The position numbers were made by a program, and so were the translations under genes. Source: a virus. Taken from it: DNA of 59,583 bases. Each line of letters starts with the position of its first letter. Positions within the stretch are counted from its first letter, which is position 1. Positions 52,401 through 58,816 of the stretch are shown piece after piece. Location of the stretch: positions 1 through 59,583 of IMG/VR virus record IMGVR_UViG_3300049432_000036; one strand, 5' to 3'. The notes beneath the pieces are model-generated. The model searched no databases and was not told where the DNA came from. It saw only the letters and a list, made by a program, of their open reading frames with translations.

Positions 52401-52674
52401 CAGTTACCTCACAAAGAACATCGCCGCTAGCGGTGGTGCATTCGGTATCGCAGTCAGCAAGCCTCCGGCCGCTACTTCCGGACAATGGCTGCTGTTGTAT
52501 TCCATCAGAAGGAACAACGGACAGAGATTCCATCATTTCGTGACGGCTACGGCTGCGGGCTCCGAAACGATTTCGTTCTATCCGGCGGTTTCTGGTGGAG
52601 TAGATAACCCCGCCTTCAATGGAACCGTACTAGACATTCGTTACATGTGGGTTAGGAGCGATGGGGATGCTTAA
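49435..52674 (+). CDS. Large minor tail protein / receptor-binding spike
   Basis: 1079 aa. The first about 380 residues resemble the ReqiPepy6-gp37-like/tail-associated domain (RIQRTYELVVTQERPFLPVRDYVVGDWV). About 415-560 contains one or two FN3-like modules. About 640-680 is a Gly/Ala-rich linker (VAGSIVANNLAVGSVTAQAIL). 690-830 resembles a carbohydrate-binding jelly-roll (NPDWC.., MYLTDWIY, FWIRADNLTSGDI). The last about 170 residues are lower in GC and may be an exchanged receptor-binding tip. Confidence 0.85.
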   Translation: MTTTYDANIPYDSVIGYDGNPPTVTSAQLPTWQLEVFNPFTSVVSPLPEAVIDTMDFAESQAAAISFTIANSSKGANLLGDLMIVRLKENSKYVRDGAWLLRGQNWNAGKRAQIKTWTGRSLLWDRLNYTVIQPTPRKLFTGRTPGYILNDLFTEAQTRDVGFWDNFTWTFTATLDSNGHAWPTPLGSMEYLPTANYADIVSNLVDKGVVQVSLVGNEIRAVVPDTDGAQTPVLLVVGKDVTDAPQQSSADNLASDVVIVGDEGVTVVRANTETRARYWREEVGISQGGTKDIGTLSVFGDVALSGGSEPRIQRTYELVVTQERPFLPVRDYVVGDWVRAQHADDTPAQAYRVKQITLKQAGGKWTGSLVLNDKFTENELRLVKKVQGIIGGAVITGSAQTSTPDADKDLSIPNAPTTPVVNMTSYVDDTGHTKVAATVEFSPPVTNTDGSPFTDPGDYRMGWRYSTESTSAWRYLRNDSPLWYLSPLDPGRSVVVLAQAIDSSGHISAYSPGYSFDTVVDTTPPPVPSTPLLTSLLRTLVVQYNGLTAAGAQPPADQNRIEVFTSLVNDFNVELEGTLRGYLNSAGQLSLPMYTVPIGQTVYVKFVAVDNNGNRSAPSIQNSNVLQGVTGSDIVAGSIVANNLAVGSVTAQAILAGAITADKISLGQTMNLVQDPSFDNPDWCARRLTTAWTEKPSRWGFKKSGDINWSLIKRNGGYLQALSSADGVNGGRMYLTDWIYTQLGESYYFGMYMREGEFTPNAGSSIRMGIDVAQADGAILTDGIPCAPLGAFWTKYEYRYVVGNPAWTKVRFWIRADNLTSGDIAIDDVEVRGGVGRTEYAGSRGVIDPLGIFAWDGDEIQTVAVDFRTGDVTVAGTITSGFSGKRTVINPGTTLLPEMRFYPQSGDLYAYVNASDNGSYPFIGVNAPDVGTSSQVMILYDNSFVLGEVNKTLGEMVGAGVQGQGTGAAAYLWLFGKVPLASDGDMTLSSYLTKNIAASGGAFGIAVSKPPAATSGQWLLLYSIRRNNGQRFHHFVTATAAGSETISFYPAVSGGVDNPAFNGTVLDIRYMWVRSDGDA

Positions 52675-53203
52675 GATCACGGGGTTCGAAAGGCGAAAGG
52701 GATCTAGCATTATCTGGCTGGAGTTGCCAGAGGAGCTTGCAAAGGCCGACATCACCGTCTTCCAGTACATGATGCATGATGGCATTCTGGAAGCCTACAT
52801 GGAGGCATATGCACTCATGCCTGGTGAAGCCTTAGAGCTCATGCTGCTGGACTGGTATGACGATGATGTTGATATTCCTCCATATAAGGAGGAAGGAATG
52901 CGGGCCGTGGTCGAAGAGATTCTGGGCAATGTGGGCATGATTGATTGGTCCGCCGTTGATCGCAATGAGATTCTGTCTCAAATCACTGTGACTGAAGACA
53001 ACGCACCGGAGCTCGTAGCGCAATGGCGCGAGCGGCGTCGCCAAACCGAACAAGCGGTTGCTGCGCACCAACGGACGCAGGATGAGCGTGAGGCCGCAGC
53101 ATTCGTGGATGACCTCCCGGCCGCAGTACGCGCGCAGCCGCGCGATATCGACTCCATCCAGGCCATGGACTCACTAGGATTAGCTATCCAGTTTGTCGAG
53201 TAA
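52661..53203 (+). CDS. Hypothetical tail-tip-associated protein
   Basis: 180 aa. Acidic first half and a helical second half (RERRRQTEQAVAAHQR...). Starts in the last 14 bases of the spike gene with TTAGGAG upstream; lower GC like the spike's C-terminus, so the pair may have been acquired together. No family recognised. Confidence 0.7.
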   Translation: MGMLKITGFERRKGSSIIWLELPEELAKADITVFQYMMHDGILEAYMEAYALMPGEALELMLLDWYDDDVDIPPYKEEGMRAVVEEILGNVGMIDWSAVDRNEILSQITVTEDNAPELVAQWRERRRQTEQAVAAHQRTQDEREAAAFVDDLPAAVRAQPRDIDSIQAMDSLGLAIQFVE

Positions 53204-53221
53204 GACCACAGGAAGGTCATT

Positions 53222-53491
53222 ATGAGTCAGGAATCCATTCAGGTCCCGCAACAGAAAGTACAGGAGATCTTCAAGGGAAAAGCTCAGGTCGCCATCGGCG
53301 ACCTTCTTCTGGAGAACTCCCAGTTGTCGGCGGCCATGGAGACGATGTCGGTGGAACTCCAGGATCTTCGGCAGCAGGTGGCCGCGTACCGGCAGCGCGA
53401 CCTGGAACAGCGCACACCCGCGCGAGTGGACAACGTAGGCAACAACACGCCCCCGGACCCCGGGCCTCCGCAGGATCCATCGACGGCCTGA
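53222..53491 (+). CDS. Coiled-coil protein
   Basis: 89 aa. A central coiled coil (LLLENSQLSAAMETMSVELQDL) and Pro-rich tail. AGGAAGG upstream. Possibly a small virion or assembly helper. Confidence 0.65.
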   Translation: MSQESIQVPQQKVQEIFKGKAQVAIGDLLLENSQLSAAMETMSVELQDLRQQVAAYRQRDLEQRTPARVDNVGNNTPPDPGPPQDPSTA

Positions 53492-53505
53492 CAATATGGG
53501 TCGCC

Positions 53506-53937
53506 ATGAACGGAGTAGGCGTGCGAGTCAGAGAGATGCTTGACAACGGGAGATTCTGGTCGGGGATACTATGTGCTGCCTCTTTCTCAAGAGGCACCGC
53601 ATACATAGAACGTCCGCCAGCTATTCCCAATGCGGCCGGGCGGGCTATCGAGACCTACATTCCGTACCCTGTATGGGGCTGGATACTCTTGGTCACAATG
53701 ACCATGATTGTCATCGGGCACCTCTTCTCGCACCTCCGTTGGTTTGGTATTGCGGGTCATACCTTATCGGTCATTGCATATGGCACCTTCGGTCTTTCGC
53801 TTGGCCTCTCCGCTATCGGTACCGGAGAGAGCTGGGCCAATACTGGCCTGTTCTTGTCCGCAGCCTTGTTGCATGTGAACTGCTCCATTTACATGGCGGA
53901 CGAGATCGCAGGCCATAAGAATGGAGGTGGAGATTGA
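53506..53937 (+). CDS. Multi-pass membrane protein
   Basis: 143 aa with three probable transmembrane helices (about residues 56-76, 82-103 and 112-133) and a cytosolic N-terminus. First gene of the lysis module; could be a holin or pinholin. The start ATG has no strong site; GGGTCGCC is upstream. Confidence 0.7.
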   Translation: MNGVGVRVREMLDNGRFWSGILCAASFSRGTAYIERPPAIPNAAGRAIETYIPYPVWGWILLVTMTMIVIGHLFSHLRWFGIAGHTLSVIAYGTFGLSLGLSAIGTGESWANTGLFLSAALLHVNCSIYMADEIAGHKNGGGD

Positions 53938-54236
53938 TTCCCCTGGGCTTGACTAGCGAGGCCGTGATTGGTACTGGTTCCATCTTGGTGGCACTCGTGG
54001 GTGCGGTGTTCACCGGCATGGTCTCGCTGCGTCACGCCCGTAAAGACGTGGCTACTGCCAACGTCATGGAACTCCGGTCTCATCGAAATGCTTGGGAATG
54101 GTCTGTCCGAACCTTCTACAAGATCCTTCCGTTGTTGGACCCGGTCTTAGCCGCTGAGATCCGTACGGAGATGGCGAGACATCAAGAGAGAATCGACAAT
54201 CCCCAGCCTGATCACAAGAAGGAGTCCGCGTCATGA
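53934..54236 (+). CDS. Single-pass membrane protein (possible holin-like)
   Basis: 100 aa from TTG (TTGA overlap) with GGAGGTGG upstream. One N-terminal transmembrane helix (about 8-30), then a helical charged part. Position next to other lysis genes suggests a holin partner or antiholin. Confidence 0.65.
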   Translation: MIPLGLTSEAVIGTGSILVALVGAVFTGMVSLRHARKDVATANVMELRSHRNAWEWSVRTFYKILPLLDPVLAAEIRTEMARHQERIDNPQPDHKKESAS

Positions 54237-55117
54237 GCCCGATGCGAAGCTGGGGCAGGACAACTTGGATATTTGCCTTGTTCACTCTCTCGCTCTTGGT
54301 GATCGTTGCTGTGGGCACCATTCGAATGGCGTTCTATAGTGATGACCAAAAGGAACAAAAAGAGCAAGCCCAGGCCGGGCAAATAGAACAGCAGGAAGAC
54401 AAGAAGGATTTCGCCGCTGAGATTGATCGCATTTGCAAACTAAAGACGCCTGAAGCCGCGAACCTGCGGAAGCGCGGTAAATGCGAAGAGGCCAAGGAGG
54501 TCATCAAGGAGCCAACCGTTGTCCCGGAGAAGGGCGACCAAGGTGACAAAGGTGAGAAGGGCGACCCGCCTTCGGACGAACAGGTACAGCGAGCGGTCGA
54601 TGCGTGGTGTAGCAACGGTCGTTGTAACGGCAAGTCGCCGACCCCGCAGCAGGTGGCCGCAGCGGTAGCGGCCTATTGCAACGCTCGTGGGCAATGTACG
54701 CCTCCGAAGCCAAAGGACGGCGCAAAGGGTGAGCCGGGTGAAAATGCCACGAGCGAACAGATTGCGGCTGCGGTCGCGAGCTTCTGTGCTGGTGACAACT
54801 GCGACGGCGACGACGGCAAAGATGGCAAGGACGGGGAGAACGGCACGAATGGCACCAACGGCCGTAGTGTCTCCGTCAGCACTACCTCGATTGAAGGCGG
54901 CACGCGCGTCACCGTGAGCTATAGCGACGACACGCCACCGATCTCCTTCGATGTGATGAACGGTGCCAAGGGTGAACCGGGGAAGGTCGGCCCGCCCGGA
55001 CCCGCAGGCCCCGCATGTCCTACGGGATACCATCTTGAGTTGAGGCACATCGTGTCGACCGAAGCGCCGACCGGTGAAGAATCCCAAGTATGCATGAAGG
55101 ATGTGGAGTCACCATGA
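54233..55117 (+). CDS. Membrane-anchored collagen-like protein with CxxxxC repeats
   Basis: 294 aa. Transmembrane helix at residues 13-33, acidic/coiled stalk, then collagen-type Gly-X-Y stretches (GDQGDKGEKGD near 103-113, GAKGEPGE and GEPGKVGPPGPAGP near 250-263). Between them three copies of QV/QI..AV..W/Y/F C....C (about residues 119-132, 142-157, 176-193), each with a cysteine pair that could form a disulfide. Lower GC at the 5' end. Probably extracellular; role in lysis or superinfection is inference. ATGA overlap. Confidence 0.8.
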   Translation: MSPMRSWGRTTWIFALFTLSLLVIVAVGTIRMAFYSDDQKEQKEQAQAGQIEQQEDKKDFAAEIDRICKLKTPEAANLRKRGKCEEAKEVIKEPTVVPEKGDQGDKGEKGDPPSDEQVQRAVDAWCSNGRCNGKSPTPQQVAAAVAAYCNARGQCTPPKPKDGAKGEPGENATSEQIAAAVASFCAGDNCDGDDGKDGKDGENGTNGTNGRSVSVSTTSIEGGTRVTVSYSDDTPPISFDVMNGAKGEPGKVGPPGPAGPACPTGYHLELRHIVSTEAPTGEESQVCMKDVESP

Positions 55118-55344
55118 CGTGGACCGGACCTGTTCCGAACCCGCCCGGCAAGACTAGCTACCAGGCAAGCGTCGAACACGCGAATGGAACCAGCTTCAAT
55201 ATCGAGGAGAACGCGGTGGGTGCATTGCCCGCTGATGTCGCGTCATCCTTCGAGTCGCTGATGGATCTGATCGCAGCCTCGCCGGACTGGACGTTGCTAT
55301 ATGCCAGTCGTGATTTGACCGGCCGCGAGACGTACACCCCGTAA
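55114..55344 (+). CDS. Small hypothetical protein
   Basis: 76 aa from ATG overlapping the collagen-like gene end (ATGA). No recognised domain; the frame is open 24 bases further upstream but inside the preceding gene. Confidence 0.6.
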   Translation: MTWTGPVPNPPGKTSYQASVEHANGTSFNIEENAVGALPADVASSFESLMDLIAASPDWTLLYASRDLTGRETYTP

Positions 55345-55365
55345 CACAATTGCAAGGAGCGGAGC

Positions 55366-55542
55366 ATGGAAAGTGAAGAGGAAGTGGTCGGTATCAACTC
55401 CGACTACCGCATGGAGGAACTGTCCGGCGATGAGGTCGCAGCCCTGGCCTTCGAGGCAGAGCACCGTCACCTCAAGTCGTGTCAGTCTGACGACGAGTCC
55501 AATGGTGAAAGCGACCTGAGCCTGACGGAGGAGGGCGAATGA
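55366..55542 (+). CDS. Tiny acidic protein
   Basis: 58 aa, about 40% acidic residues; AAGGAGCGGAG lies upstream of ATG and the stop overlaps the endolysin start (ATGA). This supports a real gene that most gene callers could miss. Confidence 0.6.
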   Translation: MESEEEVVGINSDYRMEELSGDEVAALAFEAEHRHLKSCQSDDESNGESDLSLTEEGE

Positions 55543-56429
55543 CCGCGTATGCGTTGAGCGCCTTTGGCCCCAATCCCAACGCCGGTAAGTCGCCGAACGG
55601 CGCACAAGGTCGCGGTTGGGGTCCGGGTTGGCCGGATTGCCAGTCGAACAAGATGGTGAAGGTCACGAACGGCGACCACTCCGTCAACGTCCGGCGCGAG
55701 ATCGCCGAACTGGTCCTCACGCTGTTCCGGATTACGGCGCTGCGCGGATATGACATCAACCCGAAGGGCCAGCCGAACCAGACCTGGGGCTTCGCCTGCA
55801 GGGCTATAGCGAACACGCGTCGGGCATCGAACCACTCGTGGGGACTCGCGATCGACATCAACGCGCCGTCGAACCCCTACTCCATCACCTTCCACACGAA
55901 CATCCCGCCGCAGGTCGTGAACGACTGGGAGGTGTGTGGCTGGTACTGGGGCGGCCGGTACACCGTCAAGAAGGACACGATGCACTTCGAGTACATCGGC
56001 AATCCGACTTCCGTTGCCGGGCACTTGGCCAAGGCGAAGAGCATCCTCAACCAACTGCTCAACGCGTTGAAGCCTCCGGCGTCGAAGAACACCGTGAGCC
56101 TCAACTCCGTCGCATATGCGGCCAATGGTGGGTATTTACACTCCGGCCAGAAGGCTGCGGAGGACGACGCTCGTACGTGCCTGGAGTGGCTACACAACGT
56201 CCGGCACTACGCATCCGATCGAGACCTGCGGGTGTGGGAAGAGCGGCTGCGTATCGCCAAGGGCACGGACCGGCCGACCGATTGGAAGGCGGCGGGCGCG
56301 CAGTACGCCGGGATCATCAAGCGGTTCCAGCGCGTCCAAGGTCTCGCGGCTGACGGAGTCGTCGGCCCGCTCACGCGGTCGAAGCTTGCGGCCGCTATGA
56401 ACGCTGACAACTACCGCGTCAGCCTCTGA
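55539..56429 (+). CDS. Endolysin: M15-type peptidase with C-terminal peptidoglycan-binding domain
   Basis: 296 aa. Zinc ligands and catalytic site of M15/VanY-type peptidases: SNHSWGLAIDIN (H99, D106) and MHFEY (H149). The C-terminal segment (about 205-290) contains RFQRVQGLAADGVVGPLTRSKL, a PG_binding_1 pattern. No signal peptide, so it needs holin export. Family knowledge: cleaves peptide bonds (L-Ala-D-Glu or D-Ala) of cell-wall stem peptides. ATG overlap with the tiny acidic gene. Confidence 0.92.
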   Translation: MTAYALSAFGPNPNAGKSPNGAQGRGWGPGWPDCQSNKMVKVTNGDHSVNVRREIAELVLTLFRITALRGYDINPKGQPNQTWGFACRAIANTRRASNHSWGLAIDINAPSNPYSITFHTNIPPQVVNDWEVCGWYWGGRYTVKKDTMHFEYIGNPTSVAGHLAKAKSILNQLLNALKPPASKNTVSLNSVAYAANGGYLHSGQKAAEDDARTCLEWLHNVRHYASDRDLRVWEERLRIAKGTDRPTDWKAAGAQYAGIIKRFQRVQGLAADGVVGPLTRSKLAAAMNADNYRVSL

Positions 56430-56442
56430 AGGAGGAATGCAA

Positions 56443-56778
56443 ATGAGTAACAACGAACCGGTTCCATCCAGCAAGCCGAAGCCGGTAGTGTGGCTGGGCG
56501 GTATCGCTGCCGCTTGCACTGCCCTGGTGGGTATCCTGGCCCAGCCGGGTCTCAACGTGCCGCCGGTCGTGACCGCAGTTGTGGCCGGTATCGCGACGCT
56601 GTGCCTGGCCGTCGCTGGGTACATGACTCAGAACGTCACCGTCCCGGCGGCCAACGTCGCGGCGCGCTACATCAGCCAGACTGGTGAAGTCGTCGCCGGT
56701 CCGGCCGCGAAGCTCGTGGATGCGAGCGTGCGGGAGAACGATGCGGTACAGGTGACCTCGTTGCCGCCGACCGGCTAG
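56443..56778 (+). CDS. Two-helix membrane protein, likely holin
   Basis: 111 aa. Two transmembrane helices (about 16-36 and 45-65) with a short turn (QPGLNVPP) and a soluble C-terminus, the usual class II holin layout, directly after the endolysin. GGAGG is 7 bases before ATG 56443; ATG 56437 is too close. Confidence 0.8.
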   Translation: MSNNEPVPSSKPKPVVWLGGIAAACTALVGILAQPGLNVPPVVTAVVAGIATLCLAVAGYMTQNVTVPAANVAARYISQTGEVVAGPAAKLVDASVRENDAVQVTSLPPTG

Positions 56779-56798
56779 CCGGTACCCTTGTAGTACTC

Positions 56799-56837
56799 GC
56801 GGCACCCAGCGGTTTCCTTCCTGACGCTGGGTGCCGC
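56799..56837 (+). terminator. Rho-independent terminator-like hairpin
   Basis: Perfect 13-base stem GCGGCACCCAGCG / CGCTGGGTGCCGC with a 13-base loop; ends the lysis module. No long T run after it. Confidence 0.82.
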
Positions 56838-56854
56838 AGTTACGTTTACCGGAG

Positions 56855-56872
56855 TCCGGTATAGTTCCCGGA
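56855..56872 (+). promoter_or_regulatory. Possible promoter in an inverted repeat
   Basis: TATAGT (56860-56865) lies between TCCGG (56855-56859) and CCGGA (56868-56872), just after the lysis terminator. The -35 region is weak (CAGTTA at 17 bases). Could be a regulated promoter for the genes at 56906 and 57157 and the RNA region. Confidence 0.35.
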
Positions 56873-56905
56873 CTTACTGCCCGCTGTGGCAAGACAGGAG
56901 GAATG

Positions 56906-57160
56906 ATGGCAAACGTCATCGACCGCATCCGGCTGACGCTGGACCCGCAGTCGGCCGCAAACGCCTTGTACGATGTGCTTTTGCAGTGGAAGAGGGCCGA
57001 CGACGAGTTGAGCGACATCCACACGCGTCGTAACCAGCGCCGCCGGGAGCTGTTCGCCCGCAGAGAAGCGTACGAGCGCGTTCTCGCAGCATTCATGGGG
57101 GTTACTCCCCAGAGCGTCCGACCGTTGCTGCGAGATCACTTCACGGAGCCGACCTCGTGA
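56906..57160 (+). CDS. Small helical hypothetical protein
   Basis: 84 aa, highly helical and basic (RRNQRRRELFARREAYERVL). AGGAGG 4 bases before ATG 56906 (ATG 56903 is an alternative). No recognised family. The stop overlaps the next GTG. Confidence 0.7.
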   Translation: MANVIDRIRLTLDPQSAANALYDVLLQWKRADDELSDIHTRRNQRRRELFARREAYERVLAAFMGVTPQSVRPLLRDHFTEPTS

Positions 57161-57588
57161 CCGCCGAAGAAGACCTCAAGCTGCTGCTACAACTCGGCAC
57201 CGTCGACAACATCACGACAACGGCCCTGACCGACGCCGACCACATCGCCGGAGGCATCCCGAGATGGGCGGAGATCGTGGTGGATGTCGAGCGCGAAGGG
57301 AAGCTGCTGCGGCACTACTTCACGCGCCACGACGGCGAAGCGCTCGTGATGTCGGTACTCCGAGGGATGCACCCCCAGGCCGGTCGGCCGGTCGTCGGCT
57401 TCCTCTGGGAGAGGCTGGACGACTGCATGGTTGGCATCCTGGACGGCGAGATCGAGCCGGATGAGAAGCTTCGGTTCAAGGGCGAAGCGCTGGGACTCGC
57501 GTTCGCTATCGCGACCATCCGGCGACCACACGACCCGGACGTGGACGCTGTGCGCAAAGAGGCACGAGAGCGGTACGACGCGCGCTGA
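57157..57588 (+). CDS. Hypothetical protein
   Basis: 143 aa from GTG overlapping the previous stop (GTGA). Alpha/beta pattern, acidic; contains DDCMVGILDGEIEP. No recognised family. Last gene before the gene-free structured region. Confidence 0.7.
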   Translation: MTAEEDLKLLLQLGTVDNITTTALTDADHIAGGIPRWAEIVVDVEREGKLLRHYFTRHDGEALVMSVLRGMHPQAGRPVVGFLWERLDDCMVGILDGEIEPDEKLRFKGEALGLAFAIATIRRPHDPDVDAVRKEARERYDAR

Positions 57589-57593
57589 CGCGT

Positions 57594-57611
57594 CAGTTAC
57601 TTGCAGTTACT
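57594..57611 (+). promoter_or_regulatory. Tandem CAGTTACT repeat
   Basis: Two exact copies of CAGTTACT (57594-57601 and 57604-57611) with starts 10 bases apart, i.e. one helical turn, right at the start of the structured region. Operator-like. CATAAG (57629-57634) downstream of TTACTG (57607-57612) at 16 bases may be a promoter. Confidence 0.45.
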
Positions 57612-57707
57612 GGCTACGGAGACTCACACATAAGCTGCATAACTCTCCGTAGTCGAAGGTAACGATCGTATTACGAGATCGCCCCGAGGGTGGTTTCGGC
57701 TTTGCGC

Positions 57708-57721
57708 TCCCTACGCGCGTA
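57708..57721. repeat. TCCCTACGCGCGTA motif copy 3 (in perfect palindrome)
   Basis: Third exact copy of the 14-base motif; here it is part of the perfect 16-base palindrome CCCTACGCGCGTAGGG (57709-57724). As RNA it would also form a stable hairpin. Confidence 0.65.
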
Positions 57722-58198
57722 GGGTTAAGTCACTGTCACGGCCCCCGCTGTGGGGCTGCCTCGCTGAGAGAGCGGGCGCGCAACCTACGAGAGATACGGA
57801 CCGGCTAGTTGAGGTTCGGTAGCTCGCAGGGGATGGATCGAGAGATGGTGTCGGTCCGTAGCCCATACTCATCGGCCGGGAATCCGGGAAACTGGAATCG
57901 GCGGAGCCTGCCCTTAGGGAGAGGCTGAGCGGAGCGGAGAGGCACTAGCCCTCGTTGAGGCTCTAATCGGCACGCTACAAGGGAGAGACCGAAGTTGGTC
58001 TAAAGGACGGGTTGTAACACGAACCCCTTACCTGCCATCCACATCTACGGAACCGACTCTCATGGAGTTCGGCGCGGCCTAGGAAGCTACGAAATGACTT
58101 GCAGCCTGGCGGTTGTATCGCCCTCGAAGTCATGGAGAACTGAATAACGTCAACGAAACAAAGCAAGTTGGACGAATCGAAGCGGAGTTGATTCGTCC

Positions 58199-58268
58199 GG
58201 CCCCGTCGTACAAGCAGTAGCGCCAGGGGATGACCTTGGAGATGTCGGTATCGAATCCGACCGGGGCA
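58199..58268 (+). other. tRNA-like fold with noncanonical loops
   Basis: Acceptor-like stem GCCCCG (58200-58205) / CGGGGC (58262-58267); T-arm-like GTCGG / CCGAC (58244-58248/58257-58261) joined directly to it with an 8-base loop TATCGAAT; anticodon-like stem CCAGG/CTTGG (58223-58227/58235-58239) with 7-base loop but G where U33 should be; weak D arm; no CCA. Probably a degenerate tRNA or tRNA mimic. GGTATC/GATACC (58247-58252/58273-58278) offers a competing fold near the next ribosome site. Confidence 0.4.
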
Positions 58269-58297
58269 CGCAGATACCAACCGATAGGAGCTGCAAA

Positions 58298-58738
58298 ATG
58301 AAGATCAAGTTCATTGCCGAGTACACCGATGGCGTCTACACCTTCCTGGCGCTTGAGACCGGAGACCACCCGACTGGCTACTGTTCGGAGCAGGGTTGCA
58401 TGAACACCCCGAACAGCACCCTGTATGACGTTGAGGGCGACCCGATGTTGTTCTGCGCATACCACATCCAACGTCTCGACCAGGATGACGAGATGGGATG
58501 GAAGCGCGGCCGGACGATTTACCCGGTTGATGCCGATGGAGTCGAGGAGTGCTCGACCCCGGCGCAGATCGTCGCCGAATGGATCATCAACAACCCCGAG
58601 ATGTTCGTCGAGGTTGTGCCGATCCCGTTCAAGGAGATCGTTGCGGAAGACGAGAAGCGCGAGGGCATGCGCGACTGTAAGGGACGCGGGCCGGATCACC
58701 CGCAGTTCGACCCGGAGCAAGCCTACAACTTCAGCTAG
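58298..58738 (+). CDS. Zinc-finger-like hypothetical protein
   Basis: 146 aa. GYCSEQGC near residue 28-34 and MLFCAYH near 50-56 give a C-x4-C...C-x2-H treble-clef-like pattern. The rest is acidic. TAGGAG upstream of ATG; a hairpin in the leader may control it. Single-gene unit with terminator at 58745. Confidence 0.75.
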   Translation: MKIKFIAEYTDGVYTFLALETGDHPTGYCSEQGCMNTPNSTLYDVEGDPMLFCAYHIQRLDQDDEMGWKRGRTIYPVDADGVEECSTPAQIVAEWIINNPEMFVEVVPIPFKEIVAEDEKREGMRDCKGRGPDHPQFDPEQAYNFS

Positions 58739-58744
58739 GTCGAA

Positions 58745-58763
58745 ACGGGGCCATTGGCCCCGT
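58745..58763 (+). terminator. Terminator-like hairpin
   Basis: Perfect 8-base stem ACGGGGCC / GGCCCCGT with a 3-base ATT loop, 6 bases after the previous stop. No T tract follows. Confidence 0.65.
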
Positions 58764-58816
58764 CGTCGCGTAGATGCGCGGCCTGACGAGACCGTACCAA
58801 ACAGGAAGGCATTACC

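Larger units (their letters stand above)
57614..58290 (+). ncRNA. Candidate large structured noncoding RNA
   Basis: Within the 709-base gap 57589-58297 no ORF with coding character is present on either strand; those there are broken and lack ribosome sites. Perfect stems I can pair by eye: 57614-57622/57644-57652 (9 bp), 57795-57802/57853-57860 (8 bp), 57883-57887/57892-57896 with a GAAA tetraloop nested in 57875-57878/57899-57902, 57905-57908/57923-57926 with an inner CCC/GGG, 57986-57990/57997-58001, 58053-58059/58065-58072, 58094-58100/58127-58133 (7 bp) enclosing 58108-58111/58119-58122, 58170-58178/58190-58198 (9 bp), then a tRNA-like fold. The size is in the range of GOLLD/ROOL-type phage RNAs; identity with them is not shown. 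Confidence 0.55.

Noticed and set aside
57594-58290. tmRNA or RNase P RNA identity for the structured region
   Set aside because: No tag-peptide frame with CCA-type end, and the conserved RNase P blocks are not present.
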